Positions 59,275 through 64,000 of a DNA stretch of 64,000 nt are shown in pieces. The translations under genes were made by a program, and so were the position numbers. The notes beneath the pieces were generated by a model that was not told the origin of the DNA, made no database searches, and worked only from the letters and a program-made list of their open reading frames with translations. How positions within the stretch are numbered: the stretch's first letter is position 1; every line of letters begins with the position of its first letter. Origin of the DNA: Bacillota bacterium (lineage in GTDB: Bacteria; Bacillota; Clostridia; Lachnospirales; Lachnospiraceae); the NCBI GenBank assembly GCA_023402845.1, contig JAEYFP010000055.1, positions 17,599 to 81,598 on the forward strand, read 5' to 3'.

Positions 59275-59309
59275 AAAAAAACAAGCGTTGCAAAGCAACG
59301 CCCTTGTTT
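59275..59309 (-). terminator. Terminator of the cytochrome b5-domain gene
   Basis: On the minus strand AAACAAGGGCGTTGC pairs with GCAACGCTTGTTT (2-nt bulge, 3-nt loop) followed by a U run (59275-59281). It lies opposite the plus-strand terminator and insulates the convergent units. Confidence 0.85.
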
Positions 59310-59350
59310 GAAACAATTTAATTATTATATATCTCAAAAATTTTCCACCC

Positions 59351-60055
59351 CTAATTAATTACACCTACTACCTCCAGATTTTCAAGCTTTGAGGTCCCAT
59401 GAGGAGCCCGCTTAATTGCTTCCGTCACATCAGTACCTGCCCTATGTCCATGATGGGTTCCATTATTCCATGCGGGAATATCTGTAACATCATAAACCAG
59501 ACCCTGATAGGCCACATAAGCTCTGTTGCCATTCTCTCCATTATATTTTGATAATTCTTCCATTGTAAATGTTTGCAATTCTGAAGTATCCAGAGCCTCA
59601 GACTTCTGAGGAATGCTTTCCGTTCCCACGGCCGCATTCAATATGTTGGGCATTACCAGATGAATTGCAATACCAAAAATAATTAAAACAGCAGTTGCAC
59701 GATGGACAGCAAACCATGCTCCCTTTCGCGGCAGCTTCTTTTTATTTGCGTAGGCTCCTGAAAGCACCTGAAAAATCATGATAATGGCGGCAATACACCC
59801 TGTTATATTGATTCCAAACCTGGTATACTGGATCATAAAATGTGCCAACAGAAGAACAGCGGCGGAAAAGCCGACATATTTATGATTACGCACAAATACA
59901 TTCATCAAATTTTTCATTATCTTTTTTCCGGCAGGCGAAGCAGCAATCCTCTTACTAAAACGTTTATTCACAAACTTCAAACAATAATTCATTATCGTAC
60001 CCGCAAAAGCAAGAATCAGAAACCAACCGAATAATCCTCCCAATTTTTCAACCAT
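59351..60055 (-). CDS. Membrane protein with cytochrome b5-like heme domain
   Basis: A 234-aa protein. Four or so helices in residues 5-150 contain spaced histidines (NHKYVGF, LLLAHFMIQ, FAVHRAT, AIHLVMP) that could ligate b-type haem, as in ferric-reductase-like and cytochrome b561-like proteins. Residues 160-234 are a cytochrome b5-like haem/steroid-binding domain (YVAYQGLVYDVTDIPAW, HHGHRAGTDVT). This suggests a small trans-membrane electron-transfer protein. The diguanylate cyclase gene is 36 nt upstream, suggesting joint transcription. Confidence 0.85.
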   Translation of the reverse strand: MVEKLGGLFGWFLILAFAGTIMNYCLKFVNKRFSKRIAASPAGKKIMKNLMNVFVRNHKYVGFSAAVLLLAHFMIQYTRFGINITGCIAAIIMIFQVLSGAYANKKKLPRKGAWFAVHRATAVLIIFGIAIHLVMPNILNAAVGTESIPQKSEALDTSELQTFTMEELSKYNGENGNRAYVAYQGLVYDVTDIPAWNNGTHHGHRAGTDVTEAIKRAPHGTSKLENLEVVGVIN

Positions 60056-60091
60056 AAGAACCCTCCCGAAAACAAATCACTTCTTCCATTT

Positions 60092-60982
60092 TTATCTGTC
60101 CTTTAAATTTTTATGACGCTTCTTTGAAGCATACATATTCTCATCTGCCAAGTTAATCAATTCTTTTGGTGTCAATCCACTCTCAGGCATAGTAACTACG
60201 CCCAGTGATGCTTTCAGTGTGACTTCAGTCTGCTGAACTGAAAATTTTGCATTGCTAAAATCTTTTTCAATCCGCTTGGAAATCAAGGTCGCAGCCTTAT
60301 TATCCGTATTATTTAAGCATACGATAAATTCATCTCCTCCATAGCGGACTGCCCAATCTGCCTCAGTTCGAATACATCCCTGTATGACCTTCGATGTACA
60401 TTCTAATAACTTATCTCCAGCCTCATGACCAAATGTATCATTTACCGTCTTCATATTATCAATATCAATAAAAATTAAGGACAGAGGCTTTTTATTTGTT
60501 ACAGCATTTACAATATCTGCCGGCAATCGTTCATCTAAAAACCTGCGATTATACAAAGAAGTTAATTCATCCCGGATAATCAAATTACTTAGATCGCGAA
60601 CAGCATCAAACATTATTTCCCCCTTGTTATACTCCCCGCTCCCGATCATCATAGTGTCTGTTGCATTTTTTAAAAGCTCCAGCACCACGGGGTGCTGAGC
60701 TGCCTCTATCGGCAAAGCCGTAACAAGCATAATCGCCTCTGGGCTATGCTCCAATTTTATAAAGCTCTTCTGTTCATTATGTGCTCTCATAGAAACACAG
60801 TTTTCACAAATCTGCCCATTTTTCCAATAATCATAACAAGTGGCACTGGTATGTCTCGTACCGTTAAGGCGGTATTCCAAAACTTTTTTTTGAATCGGAT
60901 CTACAAGACGTACAACATCATACATCTTATGAAAGAAATCCAAATTGCCTTGTATTTTATTTAATGTTATCCTATCGATCAT
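60092..60982 (-). CDS. Diguanylate cyclase (GGDEF) with PAS-like sensor
   Basis: A 296-aa enzyme making cyclic di-GMP. ATG 60982 is chosen because AGGAG lies upstream; the longer frame starts at a GTG. The N-terminal about 130 residues form a PAS-like sensor (YDVVRLVDPIQKKVLEY) with a cysteine motif C-x9-C-x2-C (CYDYWKNGQICENC) that could sense redox state or bind metal. The GGDEF domain has the intact active-site loop RYGGDEFIVC (near residue 214), and an Rx2D inhibitory site is not obvious. It is likely active, and paired with a haem protein gene. Confidence 0.92.
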   Translation of the reverse strand: MIDRITLNKIQGNLDFFHKMYDVVRLVDPIQKKVLEYRLNGTRHTSATCYDYWKNGQICENCVSMRAHNEQKSFIKLEHSPEAIMLVTALPIEAAQHPVVLELLKNATDTMMIGSGEYNKGEIMFDAVRDLSNLIIRDELTSLYNRRFLDERLPADIVNAVTNKKPLSLIFIDIDNMKTVNDTFGHEAGDKLLECTSKVIQGCIRTEADWAVRYGGDEFIVCLNNTDNKAATLISKRIEKDFSNAKFSVQQTEVTLKASLGVVTMPESGLTPKELINLADENMYASKKRHKNLKDR

Positions 60983-61033
60983 ATGTAATGTAATCTCCTG
61001 AATGTATGTTGATAAAGTCACTCGTTTAAAGAT

Positions 61034-61062
61034 ATATTACATTAAAATCTCGCTATATACAA
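61034..61062 (-). promoter_or_regulatory. Candidate promoter of the diguanylate cyclase gene
   Basis: Minus-strand TTGTAT (61057-61062) and TAATAT (61034-61039) with a 17-bp spacer, about 50 nt before the start codon. The sequence is AT-rich, so chance matches are possible. Confidence 0.4.
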
Positions 61063-61176
61063 CAACATCTTCTAAATCTATTGACACTTCTTCTAAAAAT
61101 ACACCATTTCTTGTGATTATTAATCTCACGTACGATTCTTAGACGAAGAAAAGGGAGTACATAAATCAAAAATAAT

Positions 61177-61329
61177 ATGGAAAATATGAATGCAAACCCT
61201 GATGCGATGTCGCATATGAGAAACACAGATTTAGAGCATTAGATTAACAGCCTCATACTGCCAAAGGCCATATATTTTATGAAAAAGCAATTTGCAGAAT
61301 GAGAGATTTGTGCAGCGTTTATATTTGTG
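61177..61329 (+). pseudogene. Decayed small frame with ATGCGATGTCGCAT motif
   Basis: The gap 61022-61339 holds no intact gene. On the plus strand one frame from ATG 61177 reads through two stop codons (TAG at 61240, TGA further on), with a residual hydrophobic segment INSLILPKAIYFMKKQFAE between them. The palindromic motif described at 4425 recurs at 61202-61215 with one central mismatch. It looks like worn mobile-element DNA; I cannot name the source. Confidence 0.3.
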
Positions 61330-61339
61330 CACTAAGTAA

Positions 61340-62377
61340 CTAACGTACTACAAGTTCTCCTTTTAGGCGATATACATCTGCTTTCCATTGGAAAGGATGA
61401 TTATTTTGCTCCTTCAAGCAGTCATAAATTTTTTCAGCATAACGATCGTATGGTTGCCTGTATACTGTTATATTAAGTTTCTCACAACCAGGAAAATCAT
61501 CCAGACAAACCAAACAAACATCATCCAAATTATATTTGTTTAAATACTCTTTTGCCATGATACCCAATTCCCCGTCACTGCAAATGATATTGCAGGGTAT
61601 GTACATTGAGCACAGATGCTCATTAAGAAAATATTCCATATCATTATCATTCTGCTCATCTTTTTTATAATCCCATTGGAAATCCCAAGGATGCCTATAA
61701 GGTAGTAATTTTTCAAAAGCTTGTCTGCGTTCCTGATAGCTTGAAGGATTTGTATTTTCATCTTCTCTGCTGATATAAATAACCTTATTTCCATTTTCTG
61801 ATACACAATTATATAAAGAAGTGATTGCAGCAGAGTTATCCAAGCAGACACAATCGGCATAAGAAGTGGCTTTAATTATATCAAAAAAAACGATATTCAT
61901 GCCTAACCCACGCAATCTTTGGATATATATATCATTCATATTTTCATAATCTAACCATAATACAACATTATGAATATCGTTTTGCAATAGTTTAAATAAG
62001 GTATCTTTTATTGGTTCATTTTCGGATTGTTGAATAAACACAACAAGTGTATTATTCTTATCCGCTATTCTTTGAAAATGATGAATAAAAGTTGCAAAAA
62101 ACCTACGCTGAGCAGGTGCAACAAGTGCTATAATATTGAGCTTCCCACTATGGCCATACTTATTTAGTGATACAATTGTACCTTTTCCTTTTATCTTTTT
62201 TAGTATTCCTTCTCTTTTCAATAAGTCCAGAGCTTTTCTTACAGTAACTCGACTCATATCGTATTCAATTGCAAGGTTCCTTTCAGATGGTATGGCCTCA
62301 CCATCTTTATAAATACCATCATATATATTTTTTATAATACTATTTTTCAATGTTATATATAGTAAATCATTCTCCAT
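61340..62377 (-). CDS. GntR-type repressor with LacI-like sugar-binding domain
   Basis: A 345-aa regulator of the AraR arrangement. The GntR winged helix-turn-helix lies in residues 1-75 (AIPSERNLAIEYDMSRVTVRKALDLLKREGI). A periplasmic-binding-protein-like effector domain follows (NIIALVAPAQRRFFATF, YISREDENTNPSSYQERRQAF, CNIICSDGELGIMAKEYL, VCLVCLDDFPGCEKLNITVY). A sugar or sugar phosphate is the probable ligand. A strong palindrome over its own promoter (62429-62466) implies autorepression. No transport or catabolic target lies beside it, so it may be a relic or act elsewhere. Confidence 0.92.
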   Translation of the reverse strand: MENDLLYITLKNSIIKNIYDGIYKDGEAIPSERNLAIEYDMSRVTVRKALDLLKREGILKKIKGKGTIVSLNKYGHSGKLNIIALVAPAQRRFFATFIHHFQRIADKNNTLVVFIQQSENEPIKDTLFKLLQNDIHNVVLWLDYENMNDIYIQRLRGLGMNIVFFDIIKATSYADCVCLDNSAAITSLYNCVSENGNKVIYISREDENTNPSSYQERRQAFEKLLPYRHPWDFQWDYKKDEQNDNDMEYFLNEHLCSMYIPCNIICSDGELGIMAKEYLNKYNLDDVCLVCLDDFPGCEKLNITVYRQPYDRYAEKIYDCLKEQNNHPFQWKADVYRLKGELVVR

Positions 62378-62428
62378 AATATGTGAACCCTTCCTGTCAT
62401 TTAAAATATCGCTCTGCTTTTTTACCTT

Positions 62429-62466
62429 CCATCTGGTATTATACCATAATACCAGATGGGCTTCAA
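62429..62466 (-). promoter_or_regulatory. Autoregulated promoter/operator of the GntR gene
   Basis: The minus-strand promoter is TTGAAG (62461-62466), 17-bp spacer, TATAAT (62438-62443). A perfect 13-bp inverted repeat with 5-nt centre, CCATCTGGTATTA / TAATACCAGATGG (62429-62459), covers the spacer and the -10 box, and the inner GGTATTATACC is itself a palindrome. Bound repressor would block RNA polymerase. Confidence 0.85.
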
Positions 62467-62523
62467 TAATTTAAGCATCTTGCTTTGCTCATTTGCGGCA
62501 CAACAATTATTTTTATAAGTCTG

Positions 62524-62567
62524 TCTGCCAGAAAAAATATGAGCTTGAATTCCCTCATAATTCCGCC
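62524..62567. repeat. Imperfect direct repeat, copy A
   Basis: TCTGCCAGAAAAAA followed by a GAATTCCC-containing stretch recurs at 63351-63393 with about 80-85% identity over 44 bp. The two copies flank the DUF3298 gene and lie close to transposase debris, so they look like ends of related insertion sequences. Confidence 0.55.
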
Positions 62568-62652
62568 GTTGACTGCACTGCAGATATTGATATTAGTGTC
62601 ATCTTTTTAGTATGGGCATATATTAATACAACTACTGATTTGAGGTGTAATC

Positions 62653-63291
62653 ATGGTAGAAGTCTATCGGAAAGTTCTTGAAGATTCCATGTATTATGAC
62701 AATATACTTGTACTAACTTATAAAATTTATTATCCATACATTGATTCAAATGCTGCATCAATAAAAAGTATTAATGATCTTTATTTCCTCGATGCAAAAA
62801 ATACTGAAAGATATTGTCGTACAGTGTTATTTCAATCGGCTCAAGATGATGCCAGAAATGCCATAGACAGGCCATTCAACAATCATGAATTTATAATTGA
62901 TTTCACAGTAACTTATAATGCGAAAAGCATTATAAGTCTATATACAGACACCTATACTTACACTGGTGGGGCACATGGTAATACAGTTCGTACATCAAAT
63001 ACCTGGAATCTCGTAACCGGAACATTAATTCAACTCGGTGAAGTTTATCCCCTCACACCAGATTCAATAATAAACCTGCGGGAATGCATCCAGCAGCAGA
63101 TTTCGGAAAGACTACAAGAGAACCCAGGCATATTCTTCGAAAATTATACTTTTTTACTAAAAGATACTTTTAATGCAAGTAACTTTTTCTTACAGCCTTT
63201 GCATGGCACCATCTATTATCAACAATATGATATTGCACCATATTCAACCGGAATACCTGAGTTTTATTTTCCAATATGCGGCATGTGTTAA
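62653..63291 (+). CDS. DUF4163/DUF3298 domain protein
   Basis: A 212-aa protein with the DUF4163-DUF3298 arrangement known from the extracellular half of RsiV-like anti-sigma factors and from lipoproteins. The signature is YTYTGGAHGNTVRTSNTWNL (near residue 100) followed by GTLIQLGEVYPL. It has no signal peptide or membrane anchor, which is unusual because most relatives are exported. The final residues diverge just after the last conserved strand (GIPEFYF), so the C-terminus may be worn. ATG 62653 has GAGGTG upstream. Flanked by insertion-sequence-like repeats, it is probably mobile-DNA cargo. Confidence 0.75.
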   Translation: MVEVYRKVLEDSMYYDNILVLTYKIYYPYIDSNAASIKSINDLYFLDAKNTERYCRTVLFQSAQDDARNAIDRPFNNHEFIIDFTVTYNAKSIISLYTDTYTYTGGAHGNTVRTSNTWNLVTGTLIQLGEVYPLTPDSIINLRECIQQQISERLQENPGIFFENYTFLLKDTFNASNFFLQPLHGTIYYQQYDIAPYSTGIPEFYFPICGMC

Positions 63292-63350
63292 ACAGCACTG
63301 CAATCCCAAATGCGACGTCGCAGCCTCATACTACCATAACCCACCGGCAT

Positions 63351-63393
63351 TCTGCCAGAAAAAAATGAGTTTAAATTCCCGCATAAGTCCACC
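63351..63393. repeat. Imperfect direct repeat, copy B
   Basis: Partner of the repeat at 62524-62567. A perfect copy of TGCGACGTCGCA lies 29 bp before it (63311-63322). Copy B leads into the IS21-like transposase remnant. Confidence 0.55.
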
Positions 63394-63534
63394 GACATAT
63401 TTATATTGGTCCTATTCCAAAGATCGACATGCAATCACCTCCGCACATATGATCTATTGGGATTCCAGAAAGGAGGCTCTTTTAATGGCATCAATCCCAT
63501 ATCCTTTATTATCCGGCCGCATTTCCTCCACTGC

Positions 63535-63792
63535 GGACTCATCGATGCCACTTATCAGGAAATGGCTGAACACTATGGTACTGCTATTATTCCAGCCAGA
63601 GTGCGTGCACCTAAGGACAAGCCAGATGCAGAAGGCTCCGTCGGAAATATTTCCACATGGATTATAGCTGCACTACGTGATGGACAGTTCTTTTCACTTG
63701 CAGAACTGAATCGTGTGATTCATCAGAAACTTGAAGAATTCAATAAAAAGTGTGAATGGCATAATAAAAATTCCCCACTTTGTTATGTCTAA
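63535..63792 (+). pseudogene. IS21-family transposase (IstA) C-terminal fragment
   Basis: A frame reading LIDATYQEMAEHYGTAIIPA, RVRAPKDKPDAEGSVGNIS, TWIIAALRDGQFFSLAELN matches the distal part of the IstA catalytic region and following domain. The DDE core before it, the helix-turn-helix domain and the C-terminal region are missing. The upstream part of the frame (from 63406) has no likeness to IstA. No istB helper is visible, so it cannot transpose. Confidence 0.75.
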
Positions 63793-63860
63793 CGTAAATA
63801 AGCAGTTATACTGAAAGCGTAACAGATAAATAGAAACACCATTTACGGGAGGACAATTAA

Positions 63861-63914
63861 ATGAAACAAGGTAAAAGGTTGAAAAAGAATAGTAAAGATT
63901 ATCCATTCCCATAA
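63861..63914 (+). CDS. Very short ORF with strong ribosome site
   Basis: ATG 63861 is preceded by GGGAGG (63847-63852) at 8-nt spacing but stops after 17 basic residues (MKQGKRLKKNSKDYPFP). The start looks like that of short mobile-element proteins beginning MKxGKRL (DUF6906 type), so it is probably a truncated copy of one. The remaining bases to 64000 show no feature. Confidence 0.3.
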   Translation: MKQGKRLKKNSKDYPFP

Positions 63915-64000
63915 GGGCATAGCAAACAAGCCATCATACGGTGGAAAATTGAAAATTGAATATGTAGCAAAGTTAAGGTTTATTAAGTAGCTGACTTGAT

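Overview
The window looks like a chromosome segment of a gut-type anaerobic Firmicute, most likely Lachnospiraceae. The basis is low-to-moderate GC, strong AGGAGG-type ribosome sites, a glycyl-tRNA synthetase of the dimeric type, pyruvate phosphate dikinase, a giant 2-hydroxyacyl-CoA dehydratase-activase protein, and a Tn1549-like conjugative element. Species cannot be fixed from the sequence alone. No rRNA, tRNA or CRISPR array was seen.

Positions 1 to about 8200 (all minus strand) are one end of an integrative conjugative element of the Tn1549/CTn type. Reading in its direction of transcription it carries a DUF3970-like small protein, ParA, a ParB-position partner, tiny coupled ORFs, a small coiled-coil protein with its own consensus promoter and terminator, an XRE regulator, a RepA_N-type initiator (with 23-bp iterons inside its gene), a small protein, PcfB, the VirD4 coupling protein, a Maff2 peptide and a VirB6/TrbL-like channel protein cut by the window edge. 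The element sits inside a D-alanyl-D-alanine carboxypeptidase gene, whose 5' half remains at 8188-8856.

Positions 8.9-23.1 kb are chromosomal housekeeping and exporter genes: rpsU, alaS, then an apparent operon HAD phosphatase / DUF6472 / birA / hybrid histidine kinase / asnA, a MATE exporter, and a heterodimeric ABC exporter pair. A DUF421 membrane protein follows on the plus strand.

Positions 24-34.5 kb are a host-glycan utilisation locus. A lipoprotein sugar-binding protein, two ABC permeases, a cytoplasmic GH29 alpha-L-fucosidase and a GH112 galactosyl-N-acetylhexosamine (lacto-N-biose/galacto-N-biose) phosphorylase form a minus-strand operon. Divergent to it is a YesM/YesN-type two-component system. 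The logic is uptake of a fucosylated mucin or milk-type oligosaccharide, intracellular defucosylation, then phosphorolysis to galactose 1-phosphate. No ATPase or N-acetylhexosamine kinase is in the window.

Positions 34.5-41.1 kb hold a four-domain CoA-disulfide-reductase/rhodanese/TusA/DsrE protein and a drug-response-like cluster: a MerR-TipAS regulator facing a minus-strand group of a stand-alone TipAS domain protein, an AAA ATPase, a MarA-like AraC protein and a SEC-C methionine aminopeptidase. The merR promoter and the TipAS promoter share an unusual 19-bp-spaced MerR-type operator. Next to it are two tandem 123-bp repeats with covarying hairpins.

Positions 41.1-54.7 kb are a long minus-strand run of core genes (rhomboid-like protein, degenerate sigma-70-like protein, patatin, M16C protease, DUF4349 lipoprotein, era, yqzL-like, recO, lipoprotein, glyS, ppdK). 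The ppdK gene has a long leader with an internal terminator-like hairpin. Positions 54.9-59.2 kb carry the 1416-aa acyl-CoA dehydratase activase. The right end (59.3-64 kb) has a cytochrome b5-domain membrane protein, a diguanylate cyclase, an autoregulated GntR/LacI-type repressor, a DUF3298 protein, and degraded insertion-sequence remnants, including an IS21-type transposase fragment.
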